A DNA stretch of 64,000 nt from Akkermansiaceae bacterium UBA2367 (lineage in GTDB: Bacteria; Verrucomicrobiota; Verrucomicrobiia; Verrucomicrobiales; DEV007), in NCBI GenBank assembly GCA_002344525.1, contig DDTJ01000071.1, positions 1 to 64,000 of the forward strand, written 5' to 3'. Under the pieces are notes generated by a model. The model had not been told where the DNA came from and searched no databases. It was given only the letters and a program-made list of their open reading frames with translations. The position numbers were made by a program, and so were the translations under genes. This document shows positions 44,879 to 54,197 of the stretch, in pieces. Position 1 is the first letter of the stretch, and every line of letters begins with the position of its first letter.

Positions 44879-46219
44879 TTGCTCGCCTCGCCCATAGCGG
44901 TGTCGCTTCTGGACGAGTGGACGCTGTTCGAGGAGCGCAGCAATATCCGCTTCCCCACCGCCTACGGGCTGCCGAGCCTGTCGGAGGATCTCGTCACGAA
45001 AGCATCGGGCGGAGGCGTGGTCGGGGAGGAAGGGAAGCCGGGGGCGAAATGGGAGACGAACCGCAACGGCGTGGTCCTGCCTCCCCATCCGTCCGGATTC
45101 GAGGAAATGTCGCTCGGATGGACCCTGAAGATGCGGCCCGAGCGGACGCGGGACGGCAAGGTGCGCGTCGCCTGCGTCGTCGAGCAGGACGGGCTGCGGG
45201 GATTCGTGAATTGGGGTGTGCCCATCACCGTCATGCAGCCTGCGGGAATCCTGAAGAAGGAGAAGCCCCGGATCGCGACGGAGAACCGCCAGTTGTTCCC
45301 CGTCTTTCTCGCGCAACGCCGCGAGCTGATGTTCGAACCCGAGGGCGACAAGCTGGTGGCCAAGGTCGTTTCCGACATGGACGAGTCGGCACCGGGCGGG
45401 GAGGAATTCGTCGAGGGCTTCGCCGACAGACTGCGTTCGCCGGAGCTGCCGAAGCTCAGGATCGAGGTGGAGGCGACGCCGGTCGAGGTGGTGGCGGAGA
45501 GAGGGGTGGAGAAGAAGGACGATTATCAAATTTTCGTGATGACGAGGTTCGTCGAATCTCCGGCATTCGACGGAGGGCCTCCGAGCAATGTTCCGTTTCT
45601 TGCCGACCCACAATTCCAAATCATGATCCGGCATTTAAACCAATTGAGGGATGTGGATTTGCTGTCGGGGCCTTCGTTGGTGTTTAAGAATGGAGAGTCC
45701 AAGGAGATGGAACTCATCCGGGAGTTCATTTATCCGGCCAGCTACGATCCTCCCACTTTGTATCCTGCGACGGCAAAAGGGTTTCCAGCGAGCCCGGCGA
45801 CTCCAAAGGACTGGGAAAAGACCACTGTCGGCCTGAAGCTCCAAGTGAAGGCAAGTTTGCGGCCCAAGGGGATGATCGAACTCGAGTTGTCTCCGATGAA
45901 CGAAGAGCTCCGCAAGTATCTCGATTTCGGTGCGCCGATCCACCACGTCGAAAACGGGAAGCTCACTAGCATCTTGGTCTCCGAAAACCGGATCGAGACT
46001 CCCGTCTTCGCCATTTCCGCCCAGCGGATGAAAGCGCAGATGCCGGATGGCCACACCGTCTGCGTTGGCGGTTTTGTCAGGAAATGGGAACTGCAGGTCG
46101 AAGACAAGCTGCCCGTCCTCGGACTGGTCACCGATTCGAAGAGGGTGGTTGAGAGGAAGCATGTCTGCATATTCGTGACGGCACGGGTGGTCGACACGAA
46201 CGGGATGCCAGTGAAATAG
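44879..46219 (+). CDS. Secretin-like domain protein, probably the C-terminal part of the M56 protein
   Basis: 446 residues from a TTG, in the same frame as the M56 peptidase and separated only by one TGA. Two secretin-type half domains are visible. The first runs from FEERSNIRFPTAYG to FEEMSLGWTLKMRPE and NWGVPI. The second has DVDLLSGPSLVFKNGESKEMELIREFIYPASYDPP, KTTVGLKLQVKASLRPKGMIELELSPM and PDGHTVCVGGFVRKWELQVEDKLPVLG. This is the pattern of the GspD/PilQ C-terminal domain. There is no signal peptide, which supports its being the extracytoplasmic tail of the membrane peptidase. Confidence 0.7.
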   Translation: MLASPIAVSLLDEWTLFEERSNIRFPTAYGLPSLSEDLVTKASGGGVVGEEGKPGAKWETNRNGVVLPPHPSGFEEMSLGWTLKMRPERTRDGKVRVACVVEQDGLRGFVNWGVPITVMQPAGILKKEKPRIATENRQLFPVFLAQRRELMFEPEGDKLVAKVVSDMDESAPGGEEFVEGFADRLRSPELPKLRIEVEATPVEVVAERGVEKKDDYQIFVMTRFVESPAFDGGPPSNVPFLADPQFQIMIRHLNQLRDVDLLSGPSLVFKNGESKEMELIREFIYPASYDPPTLYPATAKGFPASPATPKDWEKTTVGLKLQVKASLRPKGMIELELSPMNEELRKYLDFGAPIHHVENGKLTSILVSENRIETPVFAISAQRMKAQMPDGHTVCVGGFVRKWELQVEDKLPVLGLVTDSKRVVERKHVCIFVTARVVDTNGMPVK

Positions 46220-48793
46220 CGATGTGTTGAAGGGAGCGCGGGCACTCCTGCCCGCCTCCAACATCATGGCGGCGAAGCCGCGTGAAATCCAAAGTGCGGG
46301 CAAGAGTGCCCGCGCTCCCTTGCTTCCGTCCCCGTCCGCATTCATGATGCGGGCATGTCCACAGCGGAGAAATGGCATTTTGTTTCGGTCGAGGACTACC
46401 TCGCCGAGGAGGAGCGTTCCCCGACGAAACGCGAATACCGCGCCGGGGTCGTCTATGCGATGGCCGAAGCGAAGAACTCGCACAACCGCATCGCGACGAA
46501 TGCTCTCGGGCAGCTCTACTCCCAGCTCCGAGGCCGTCCCCGCCAGCCCTGCAACAGCGACACGAAAATCCGCATCCGGCTCCTCGACGGCACGCGCTTC
46601 TATTATCCCGACGCCTTCGTCGTCTGCCAGCCGAACCCGCCGGACGACGTTTTCCATGACGCCCCCGTCGTCGTCCTCGAAGTCGCCTCGGCCTCGACCC
46701 GGCGCATCGACCTCGGAGAGAAGCGGGACGCCTATCTCTCGATCCCCTCCCTCGCCGTCTATCTCGTCGCCGAAGTGAAGGAGCCGTTCGTGCGGATCTT
46801 CCGCCGCTCGCCCTTCGGCGACTTCCGAAACGAAGCCGCCGAAGGTCTCGACGCCGTCATCGACCTCTACGAAGGAGCCAGCTTCGAAGACGAGACGACG
46901 GACCGTTTCGTCTCGGAGGAGGATGCCGACTGAGGAAGTCCCCTGCTCCACCCACACCGCCGGACTGATCCCCATGACGAAGGGCTCGAAATCGGGCGAG
47001 GTCGGTTGATAGGGCGGCATGATGGGCCACCAGCCTTCCACGATGCCCGGTCCCGTGGCGACCGCGCAGAGGAAGTCCCCCGCCTTTGCCCCCAGTTCGT
47101 CGAGCGTGAACTCGCGGGAAAACTTCACTCCCGGTCGCGCGGCGTCTTGGCCGGGGATCGCGAGCGACGCGACCTCCTCGCCATTGCGGAAGAGCCGCAG
47201 CCTCTCCGCCCGCGTCCAGCCGGGGCCGAGGACCTGCACGGTCGCCCCGCCTCCATCGGGAGCGAGATCGAGCCGCGCGAGCAGGCCGAAACTGACCCAG
47301 GTCCGGCCCTTCAGGATGGACCCGACGGCGGCGGTCACGTCGATGGCGGAAGGGTCCGCGTCGGGCGCTTCGAGGTAGGTTCTCGCCTGTCCGGGGATGG
47401 CGAAGTTCACGGTGTGGCTGTCACTCGCCCCGATCCCGGCGAGGCGGTGCCCGCTGCGGAGCAGGGCGAACCAATCGCGGACGAGCCGCATCGGATCGGT
47501 CTGCTGCGCCCCGGAGTTGACCAGTTCCATGGCGTTCGCCTCCAGCTTCCAGCCGTGCTTGAAGACGCCGCCCGCGCTGTCGAAGTTCTCCGGGTCGAGC
47601 GGACGGAACTTGAGATGGAGGTCGCGCCCGTGGTTCAGGACGCAGACCTTGACGCCCGGCGTGGCGTAGATGTTCCGGAAGAGCTGCGGCCAGGGACGCA
47701 GCTTGTGCTCGATGGGCGGAGCGCCGGGATCGACGGGAAAGGCGTTGAAATGGCCGAGGCCCGTCGTGACCTCGCAGCCGGCGACGGGAGTAAACCATCG
47801 GCTCGCCCCGATGCGGTCGGCCTCCTCCCGGTAGTCGATGCGCTGGTCGTGCCCGGCAGAGACGGGAAACTCGATGCCTTCACCGGCAAGGACGATGAGC
47901 TGCTCGACGAGGCTGCAATCCCCGTGACGGTCGAACTCGAAGGTGTGCAGGTGCGGGTCGCAGCTCACGAGTCCCGGCGTGGGCACCTCGCGCCGCAGGG
48001 CGAAGGCGAGGCTCGCGTCCGCGCGGCTCCCATCGACGACCAGCTCTTCCCGACCGAGGCTGTATTCGAATCCCCGCCCGCAGTAGATCCGGTAGCGGCG
48101 CGGCTCCGCCGCATCCCCGGCAAGCCGGACCGTGGCTTTCCCGTCCAAGGCGTAGACGACGCCCTCGCGCACCGCGATGCGGTCGTCCGACTCCGCCCCG
48201 ACGAAGGCGAGCGCGCCGGTTTCGGCATCGAGGATGGTGAAGCGGCAGGGCAGCGCCTGCCCGTCCTCCGTGGCCGCGAGGCGCACGGTTGCGGTCATCG
48301 CTGGGAGCGCCCTCCTCATTCCCCGCTGCTGGAAAAGCCGCTCCGCGCGTTCGCCTTCGGCCAGCGCCTGGACGGAATCGCGCAGGACGAGACCGCCGAT
48401 GCGGATGTCATCGGGCGTCTCCGAAGCGGTGGCGATTTCGAGCAGGTTGCCGGTCGCCCGCAGCAGACCGGCCGGGATTTCGATTCCGTGCTCCAGACGG
48501 TTGTGGTCGCGGGGGAGCGTGGCGAGCCTCCGTCCGTTCAGTTGGACCGACCACGGCTGCTTCGTCTCCTCCTGCCGCCAAGTGAGCAGGCGGAAAGACT
48601 CCGGCGCGTCGAGGTCGAAGGCCACTTCGATCCGGTCGGCGTCCGCTTTCTCCGGAAAGCTCGACCACTCGCGCGGATCGGCGTTGCGCAGGTGGAGGAA
48701 TCCCGGCTCAAGAACGACGCGCGGACCGTCCTGCCCTGATGCCAGCGGCAACAGCAAAACGGGGGCGACGAGGAGGAGAAGACGGAGCCTCAT
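45635..48793 (-). CDS. CehA/McbA-type PHP metallohydrolase; stop codon displaced
   Basis: Secreted protein with a signal peptide (LLLLVAPVLLLPLASG). After two beta domains, a PHP-type domain has SCDPHLHTFEFDRHGD, SAGHDQRIDYREEAD and GASDSHTVNFAIPG, the metal-binding segments of the CehA/McbA family (phosphoesterase-like metallohydrolases). Homology-like sequence ends with FEPFVMGISPAVWV near 46920, where family members normally stop after 'WVDxDGDG'. Here no stop occurs until 45635, so ~420 extra residues run antisense to uma2 and the secretin gene. Only 46.92-48.79 kb is convincingly coding; the tail is probably meaningless. Confidence 0.75.
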   Translation of the reverse strand: MRLRLLLLVAPVLLLPLASGQDGPRVVLEPGFLHLRNADPREWSSFPEKADADRIEVAFDLDAPESFRLLTWRQEETKQPWSVQLNGRRLATLPRDHNRLEHGIEIPAGLLRATGNLLEIATASETPDDIRIGGLVLRDSVQALAEGERAERLFQQRGMRRALPAMTATVRLAATEDGQALPCRFTILDAETGALAFVGAESDDRIAVREGVVYALDGKATVRLAGDAAEPRRYRIYCGRGFEYSLGREELVVDGSRADASLAFALRREVPTPGLVSCDPHLHTFEFDRHGDCSLVEQLIVLAGEGIEFPVSAGHDQRIDYREEADRIGASRWFTPVAGCEVTTGLGHFNAFPVDPGAPPIEHKLRPWPQLFRNIYATPGVKVCVLNHGRDLHLKFRPLDPENFDSAGGVFKHGWKLEANAMELVNSGAQQTDPMRLVRDWFALLRSGHRLAGIGASDSHTVNFAIPGQARTYLEAPDADPSAIDVTAAVGSILKGRTWVSFGLLARLDLAPDGGGATVQVLGPGWTRAERLRLFRNGEEVASLAIPGQDAARPGVKFSREFTLDELGAKAGDFLCAVATGPGIVEGWWPIMPPYQPTSPDFEPFVMGISPAVWVEQGTSSVGILLRDETVRRLVFEAGSFVEVDDGVETFGGFVSEVAEGRAAEDPHERLLHFGDEIDGEGGDREIGVPLLSEVDAPGRGRGDFEDDDGGVMENVVRRVRLADDEGVGIIEARAVEEPDADFRVAVAGLAGTASELGVELPESIRRDAVVRVLRFGHRIDDPGAVFAFRRGTLLLGEVVLDRNKMPFLRCGHARIMNADGDGSKGARALLPALWISRGFAAMMLEAGRSARAPFNTSLFHWHPVRVDHPCRHEYADMLPLNHPLRIGDQSEDGQLVFDLQFPFPDKTANADGVAIRHLRFHPLGGNGEDGSLDPVFGDQDASELPVFDVVDRRTEIEILAELFVHRRQLEFDHPLGPQTCLHLELQADSGLFPVLWSRRARWKPFCRRRIQSGRIVAGRINELPDEFHLLGLSILKHQRRPRQQIHIPQLV
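46231..46320. repeat. Dispersed inverted repeat family 1, copy 2
   Basis: Arms 46231-46256 and 46294-46320 with the AGGGAGCGCGGGCACTCC core and TGCCCGC, one mismatch, 37-base spacer. It lies between the secretin-like gene and uma2. Confidence 0.9.
46355..46933 (+). CDS. Uma2 family endonuclease-like protein (DUF820)
   Basis: 192 residues, the usual Uma2 length. The PD-(D/E)XK-like core is visible: TKREYRAGVVYAMAEAKNSHNRI at the N terminus, YYPDAFVVC (Asp) followed by PVVVLEVASASTRRIDLGEK (Glu and the trailing residues) and SLAVYLVAE. The biological role of Uma2 proteins is unproved; they are multiplied in cyanobacteria and found in PVC bacteria. A family 1 repeat lies just upstream. Its 3' end meets the PHP gene on the other strand, which may have lost its own 3' end when this gene arrived. 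Confidence 0.88.
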   Translation: MSTAEKWHFVSVEDYLAEEERSPTKREYRAGVVYAMAEAKNSHNRIATNALGQLYSQLRGRPRQPCNSDTKIRIRLLDGTRFYYPDAFVVCQPNPPDDVFHDAPVVVLEVASASTRRIDLGEKRDAYLSIPSLAVYLVAEVKEPFVRIFRRSPFGDFRNEAAEGLDAVIDLYEGASFEDETTDRFVSEEDAD

Positions 48794-48906
48794 GAAGGCG
48801 AAAATAGCCCCTTCCCCCCGCCCGGCAATCCCCGCAACTCCGCCGGAGAAGGCCCGAAATGGCGGTTGGCGGAACGGGGCGGAGCGTGTTTAGTTTCCCC
48901 ACTGAC

Positions 48907-51900
48907 ATGGGCGCGACGGACAGAAGCGGCGAGACGGGCGAGGCGATGCGCGACCTGCCCCTGCCCCCCCGTCTCCAGGGGACGCTGGAGCGTTTCCGCG
49001 AGCGCCTCTGGTCGGTCAAGATCGCCGAGGGCGCGCTCGCCGGGCTGCTCGGGCTGGGGATCTCCTACCTGCTCGTCTTCGGCCTCGACCGATTCTTCGA
49101 CACCCCGGCGTGGCTGCGCGCCTCGCTCCTCGTCGCGGGCTTCGCCGTGCCTGCGCTGGGCCTGCCCCTGCTCTGGCACCGCTGGGTCTGGCGGCAGCGC
49201 ACCCTCGCGGACGCGGCCCGCTATCTGAAACGCCGCCATCCGCGCCTCGGAGACGAGCTTCTCGGCATCGTCGAGCTGGCCCACCACCATCCCGGCGACC
49301 AGAGCCAGCCGCTGATCGAGGCGGCGATGCGCCAGATCGACGAGCGGGTCGCGGACCGCGATTTCTCCGACGCGGTCCCGACGCGCCGCTACGGACGACG
49401 CCTCGTCGGGGCGCTCGCCACCTTGGCGCTCGCGGGACTGCTCCTCGCCTTCGTCTCCGACGCGGCGCGAAACACCCTCGCCCGCTGGGTCTCGCCGTGG
49501 AGGGGGCTGGACCGTTACACCTTCGCCCAGCTTGAGACGGTGCCGGAAACGCTCGTGGTGCCCTACGCCGAGCCTTTCCCCCTCGATCCCCGCCTCGCCG
49601 CGACCACGGAATGGCGGCCGGGACAGGCGACCCTGCGTCTGCCGGGCAAGACCCGCCTCTCCGCGCCGCGCGAGGAGGACCGCTACGCCTTCGCCGTCCC
49701 CCCGCAGAAGGAGGCCGGCACGCTCTCCCTGCGCGTCGGCGACGCCCGCGAGAGAATCTCGGTCGAGCCACTGCCCCGCCCCGAGCTAGCGTCGCTCGAA
49801 GCCCTCGTGCGCCTGCCCGACTACCTCCGCTACGAGAACGACCCCGTCGTGCCAGTGCGGGGGAACACCCTGACCCTCCTCGAAGGCTCCGTCGCCACGA
49901 TCCGCGGCACGACGACGCGGGAATTGGCCTCGGCGGAGGGCGGCGGCGAGCCAGCCCGCATCGAGGGCAGCGCCTTCTCCTCCGCCCCGTTCCGGGTCGA
50001 GACGCCGCAGACGCGGACCTACGCGTGGAAGGACGTCCACGGACTAGAAGCGAAGCGCCCGCTCGAACTCAACCTCACCCCCGTCTCCGACCAGGCGCCG
50101 GAACTCTACGCCCACCAAGTCGAGCCAAAACGCATGGTCCTGGAGGACGAGGTCGTCGCCTTCGACATCCGCGCCAACGACGACTTCGGCCTGCGCGAGG
50201 TCGGTCTGGAATGGCGTCCCGCCGCCTCGTCCGGCGGAGAGGCGACGGAGGCCCTCCCCGGCGAGAAACCGATCTCGGCGGGCGCTCCGGAAAAGACCTC
50301 CATCCAGACCCGCGGCACCTTCTCGGCGAAGCGCGAGGGCATCCACCCCGGCACGTATCAGGTCCGCGCCTTCGCCGCCGACTTCTTCCCGAACCGCCAG
50401 CGCGTCTTCTCGCCCGCCTTCGTCCTCCACATCCTCAGCCCCCAGGAGCACGCCCGCTGGCTCACCGAGGAGTTCTCGAAATGGTTCCGCAACGCCCGCG
50501 AGACCTACGAGCGCGAGCAGCAGCTCCACGAGTCGAACCTCGCCCTGCGCGAGCTGTCCGCCGAAGAGCTTGACCGTCCCGAGAACCGCCGCCGCCTCCA
50601 GGACCAAGCCTCGGCGGAGTCGGCCAACGCCCGCCGTCTCGACGCCCTCGCCTCCGCCGGGCGCGGTCTCGTCGGCGAGGCGACGAAGAACCCCGAATTC
50701 GACGCCGAGCGCCTCGAGCGCTGGGCCGCGATGATGCGCGCCCTCGACGAGATCGCCCGCGAGCGCATGCCCACCGTCGCCGACCTGCTGCAACAAGCCT
50801 CGCGCGCTCCGGGCGGAGCAACCTCTCCATCGGAAGAAAATCCTCCTGAAAAAACCCCGACGGAGGGCGACACGCCCCCTTCCTCCCCCACCCTCGGCGA
50901 CCAGGAGAAAGGCATGGACAAAGAGAAACCGGACGGCGACGACAGCGCCCCCGCCGATTCCCCGCCCGCCCCGCTGCGCCTGCCCACGACGACTTTGACC
51001 GGAGGCGGCGACGCCGGAGCGAAAGCCCCGCCCGCCGAGACTCCCGCGCAGAAGACCTTCGACCGCGCCCTGGAGGAGCAGGAGAAGCTGCTGGAGGAAT
51101 TCGCCCGCGTCACCGACGAGTTGCGGGAGATCCTCGCCAGCTTGGAGGCCAGCACCTTCGTGAAGCGTCTCAAGGCCGCCTCGCGCAAGCAGACCGAGAT
51201 CGCCGACACCCTCTCGAAAACCCTCGACGGGGGCTTCGGCCTGCCCCGCCAGCACGTCGAGCAGCGGCTCCGCGAAACTGGCGAGGCCATCGCGAAGGAG
51301 CAGGAGGCGCAGAGCCGCTTCGTCCACCACATCCAGACCGACTTGGAGGCCTACTTCCATCGCAAGCAGGACACCATCTACAAGAACGTGCTCGACCAGA
51401 TGAAGGAGGACGCCGTCGTCCCCGGATTGAGGCGCGTCGGCGAGGAGGCCCTCGCCAACCTCCGCGGACGCTCCGTCGCCGCCTCCCAGTTCTGGGCCGA
51501 CACCCTCGACCGCTGGGCCGAGGAACTCGTCGCCGCCGCTCCGCCGCAGGAGGAGGGCCAGGGGCAGCAGGGCGAATCCAAGAGCCTGCCGCCCGAACTC
51601 GTCCTGCGCATCATGAAAGTGCTGCAAGGGGAGATGCAGCTCCGCGACGAGACCCGCGAGATGGAGGAGGTCCGCCCCGCCCTCGCCCCCGACGTCTACG
51701 CCTCGAAGGTGCGCGCCCTCGAATACACCCAGACCGACCTGCGCGAGCGCGTCGACGGCGTCGTCGAGGACATCATCGCCCTGCCCGACGCGAGGGACTT
51801 CGGGCGCGAAATCCAGTTGCTCGCCCTCGTCTCCGACGTCATGCGCCAAGCCCACGCCGTCCTTTTCCGGCCCGACACCGGACCCGAGGCCGTCGCCTAC

Positions 51901-52173
51901 GAGACCGAAGCCATCGAACTGCTGCTCCAGTCGAAGCGGCAGCAATCCGGCGGCGGCAGCGGCGGGGGCGGCAGCTCCAATCCCGGCGGCGGCAGCCAAG
52001 GAGGAGGGAAAGGCTCGGCTCTCAGCGACGTCGGCCCGCAGGACACTGCGGTCGAAGGCGCCTCCCCTCTCTCCCGCGAGGTCGAGCAAAGCACCGGCAA
52101 GGCCGGGCGCGAACTGCCCGAGGAATTCCGCCGCGGCCTCGACAGCTATTTCAACGAACTCGAATCGAACTGA
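48907..52173 (+). CDS. DUF4175-type large membrane protein with coiled coils
   Basis: About 1088 residues from MGATDRSGETG; a start at MRDLPLPPRL (48946) is also possible. Two or three membrane helices (GALAGLLGLGISYLLVFGL; ASLLVAGFAVPALGLPLLW; LVGALATLALAGLLLAFV) are followed by beta domains (about 200-450; LIVVPYAEPF..., DDFGLREVGLEW) and a long charged coiled-coil region from ~480, with a low-complexity Pro/Asp segment and a Gly/Ser-rich stretch near 1020. It heads a plus-strand operon of four genes with gaps of 21, 7 and 4 bases. Similar to, but larger than, the protein at 28665. Confidence 0.8.
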   Translation: MGATDRSGETGEAMRDLPLPPRLQGTLERFRERLWSVKIAEGALAGLLGLGISYLLVFGLDRFFDTPAWLRASLLVAGFAVPALGLPLLWHRWVWRQRTLADAARYLKRRHPRLGDELLGIVELAHHHPGDQSQPLIEAAMRQIDERVADRDFSDAVPTRRYGRRLVGALATLALAGLLLAFVSDAARNTLARWVSPWRGLDRYTFAQLETVPETLVVPYAEPFPLDPRLAATTEWRPGQATLRLPGKTRLSAPREEDRYAFAVPPQKEAGTLSLRVGDARERISVEPLPRPELASLEALVRLPDYLRYENDPVVPVRGNTLTLLEGSVATIRGTTTRELASAEGGGEPARIEGSAFSSAPFRVETPQTRTYAWKDVHGLEAKRPLELNLTPVSDQAPELYAHQVEPKRMVLEDEVVAFDIRANDDFGLREVGLEWRPAASSGGEATEALPGEKPISAGAPEKTSIQTRGTFSAKREGIHPGTYQVRAFAADFFPNRQRVFSPAFVLHILSPQEHARWLTEEFSKWFRNARETYEREQQLHESNLALRELSAEELDRPENRRRLQDQASAESANARRLDALASAGRGLVGEATKNPEFDAERLERWAAMMRALDEIARERMPTVADLLQQASRAPGGATSPSEENPPEKTPTEGDTPPSSPTLGDQEKGMDKEKPDGDDSAPADSPPAPLRLPTTTLTGGGDAGAKAPPAETPAQKTFDRALEEQEKLLEEFARVTDELREILASLEASTFVKRLKAASRKQTEIADTLSKTLDGGFGLPRQHVEQRLRETGEAIAKEQEAQSRFVHHIQTDLEAYFHRKQDTIYKNVLDQMKEDAVVPGLRRVGEEALANLRGRSVAASQFWADTLDRWAEELVAAAPPQEEGQGQQGESKSLPPELVLRIMKVLQGEMQLRDETREMEEVRPALAPDVYASKVRALEYTQTDLRERVDGVVEDIIALPDARDFGREIQLLALVSDVMRQAHAVLFRPDTGPEAVAYETEAIELLLQSKRQQSGGGSGGGGSSNPGGGSQGGGKGSALSDVGPQDTAVEGASPLSREVEQSTGKAGRELPEEFRRGLDSYFNELESN

Positions 52174-52194
52174 CGCACCGTTCCCCTCTTTTCC

Positions 52195-53139
52195 ATGAGA
52201 TTCCGCCTCCTCCTGCCCCTGCTACTGCCCCTCCTCGCGCCGCCGCTCGCCGCGCAGGAGGACGTCCCGGCCATCAAAGACGACGTCGTCGCCGACGGGG
52301 AGGCCGCGCCCGAGGCCCCCGCCGAGAAAGAGCCGCTCAACGCCCAGATCTCCCGGCACATCCTGAAGCTCGCCGAGGCCGAGCGCGACACGCGGATGGG
52401 GTTCATGCGCATCGTCATCGACGACATCGTCGGCCTCTGCGACCTCGACGCGACGCAGCGCGAGCGCCTCGAACTCGCCGCCAAAGGCGCCGCCGAGCGC
52501 TCCATGAAGGAATGGCACGAGCAGGCCGAGCGCTACTTCCGCCAACGTCTCGAAAGCGCCTCCGACCCCGACGCCGCCAAGGAGATGCTCGAAGGCATGG
52601 GCGGCGTCAACTTCAGCGGGAACCGCTCCGAGGAGCAGGGCGAATCCCTCGACCTGTGGAAGGACTCCCTCAAGGACGTCCTCACCAAGGAGCAGGTGGA
52701 ACGCTACGAGACCATCCTCGCGCAGCGCGAGGACGACCGCGTCGACGCCTTCGCCCGCATGTCCCTCTCCACCATCGACGACCACCTCCGGCTCACCCCG
52801 GAGCAGAAATCGAAGATGGCCGAGATCGTCCGCGCCGCCGCCGCCGCCCACCTCACCGAGATGCAGAAATTCTGGGGCGACTACTTCGAGCGCGGCATGC
52901 TGATGTCCCTCGCCAACGCCGCCGAGGAGGAGACCCTGCGCTCCGTCCTCACCGAGAAGCAGTTCGAGCGATTCCGCGAGGCGACCTCGAACTTCGACCA
53001 TTTCTGGAACGAAAAACGCCGCCAGCGGACCCGGGACAAGGAGGAGGGGAAGGCGTCCAAAAAGCAAGAGGAAGCCAAGGAGGACGTGCGGAAGGCCATC
53101 CGCGTCGGAGGCGGAGGCATTCGCGTGAAAATCGATTGA
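52195..53139 (+). CDS. Secreted charged helical protein
   Basis: 314 residues with a signal peptide (RLLLPLLLPLLAPPLAA). The mature part is almost wholly helical and charged (AERDTRMGFMRIVIDDIVGLCDLDATQRERLELAAKG; LTPEQKSKMAEIVRAAAAAHLTEMQKFW; SVLTEKQFERFREATSNFDHFW), with repeated LT-x-EQ-type turns as in Spy/CpxP-like periplasmic chaperones, though no LTxxQ pair is exact. A basic tail follows. It lies 21 bases after the DUF4175-like gene and 7 before the terpenoid-cyclase-fold gene. Confidence 0.65.
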   Translation: MRFRLLLPLLLPLLAPPLAAQEDVPAIKDDVVADGEAAPEAPAEKEPLNAQISRHILKLAEAERDTRMGFMRIVIDDIVGLCDLDATQRERLELAAKGAAERSMKEWHEQAERYFRQRLESASDPDAAKEMLEGMGGVNFSGNRSEEQGESLDLWKDSLKDVLTKEQVERYETILAQREDDRVDAFARMSLSTIDDHLRLTPEQKSKMAEIVRAAAAAHLTEMQKFWGDYFERGMLMSLANAAEEETLRSVLTEKQFERFREATSNFDHFWNEKRRQRTRDKEEGKASKKQEEAKEDVRKAIRVGGGGIRVKID

Positions 53140-53146
53140 TCCCCGC

Positions 53147-54193
53147 ATGACTCCCGCCCGCTTCCTCCTGCCCCTCCTCGCCTTGGCGCTGCCCGCCCTC
53201 GCCGCCCCCCTCGCGGCGCAGGAGTCCTCCATCCGCCTCGGGGGCGAGATCCCCTCCGAGGTGGACATCGTCTACGAGCGCGGCCTCGCCTACCTCGCCC
53301 GCACCCAGAGCGAGGATGGCACTTGGAGGAGCCGGTCCGAACACGGCATCACCGGCATCTGCCTGATGGCCTTCCTCGCCAGCGGCGAAGACCCGAACTA
53401 CGGTGCCCACCGCCACCACATCAAAGGCGCCCTCCGCGCCCTCATCGCCGGGCAGGAGCGCGACACGGGCTACCTCCCCAACAGCATGTACCACCACGGC
53501 TTCGCCATGCTCGCCCTCGCCGAGGCCTACGGCGCGGTCGATGAAGCGGCCCTGTGGGACGGCACCGAATCCGCCGGGACGCGCCAGTCCATCGCCGAGA
53601 CCCTGGAAAAAGCCATCGCCCTCGCCGTGACCGCGCAGAAGGCGAACCGCTGGGGCGGCTGGCGCTACTCCCCCACCGCCACCGACGCCGACACCTCCGT
53701 GACCGGATGCGTCCTCATGGGCCTGCTCGCCTGCCGCAACGCCGGACTCTCCGTGCCCGACGAGACCATCGAGAACGCCATCGTCTACATGCAGCGCAAC
53801 ACCGCCTCCTCCGGCTTCGTCGCCTACAGCGGTGGCATCGGCGGCGGCGGCGAGTCCATGGCCCGCTCCGCCGTCGCCACCCTCGTCTACTCGGTCGGCC
53901 ACAAGCGCGACACCGGGGAGTTCCGCTCCGCCCTCGGCCACATCAGCGAGCGGCTCGAACACAAGGAGACGGCCCACACCCACTATTTCTACTACTACAT
54001 GGCCCAAGCCCTCTTCCAGGGGCATCCCGAGGCGTGGGACCGCTGGAACCGCACCCACGCCGCCATGCTCGCCGAGCAGCAGGCCCCCGACGGCAGCTTT
54101 CCCGGCAGCTACGGCGAGGCCTACGGCACGGCCATGTCCCTGCTCTCCCTCGCGCTGAACTACCGCTTCCTCCCCATCTACGAACGCTTCTGA
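53147..54193 (+). CDS. Secreted prenyltransferase/squalene-cyclase-fold protein
   Basis: 348 residues with a signal peptide (LLPLLALALPALAAPLAA). The alpha/alpha toroid is marked by repeated QW-like motifs: GLAYLARTQSEDGTW, then TAQKANRWGGWRYSPTATDADTSVTGCVLMGLLACRNAGL, and AEQQAPDGSFPGSYGEAYGTAMSLLSLALNYRFLP. In PVC genomes such exported proteins are common next to DUF4175-type genes. There is no catalytic DxDD motif, so a cyclase reaction is unlikely. It is in an operon with 4 bases to the next gene. Confidence 0.85.
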   Translation: MTPARFLLPLLALALPALAAPLAAQESSIRLGGEIPSEVDIVYERGLAYLARTQSEDGTWRSRSEHGITGICLMAFLASGEDPNYGAHRHHIKGALRALIAGQERDTGYLPNSMYHHGFAMLALAEAYGAVDEAALWDGTESAGTRQSIAETLEKAIALAVTAQKANRWGGWRYSPTATDADTSVTGCVLMGLLACRNAGLSVPDETIENAIVYMQRNTASSGFVAYSGGIGGGGESMARSAVATLVYSVGHKRDTGEFRSALGHISERLEHKETAHTHYFYYYMAQALFQGHPEAWDRWNRTHAAMLAEQQAPDGSFPGSYGEAYGTAMSLLSLALNYRFLPIYERF

Positions 54194-54197
54194 CCCG

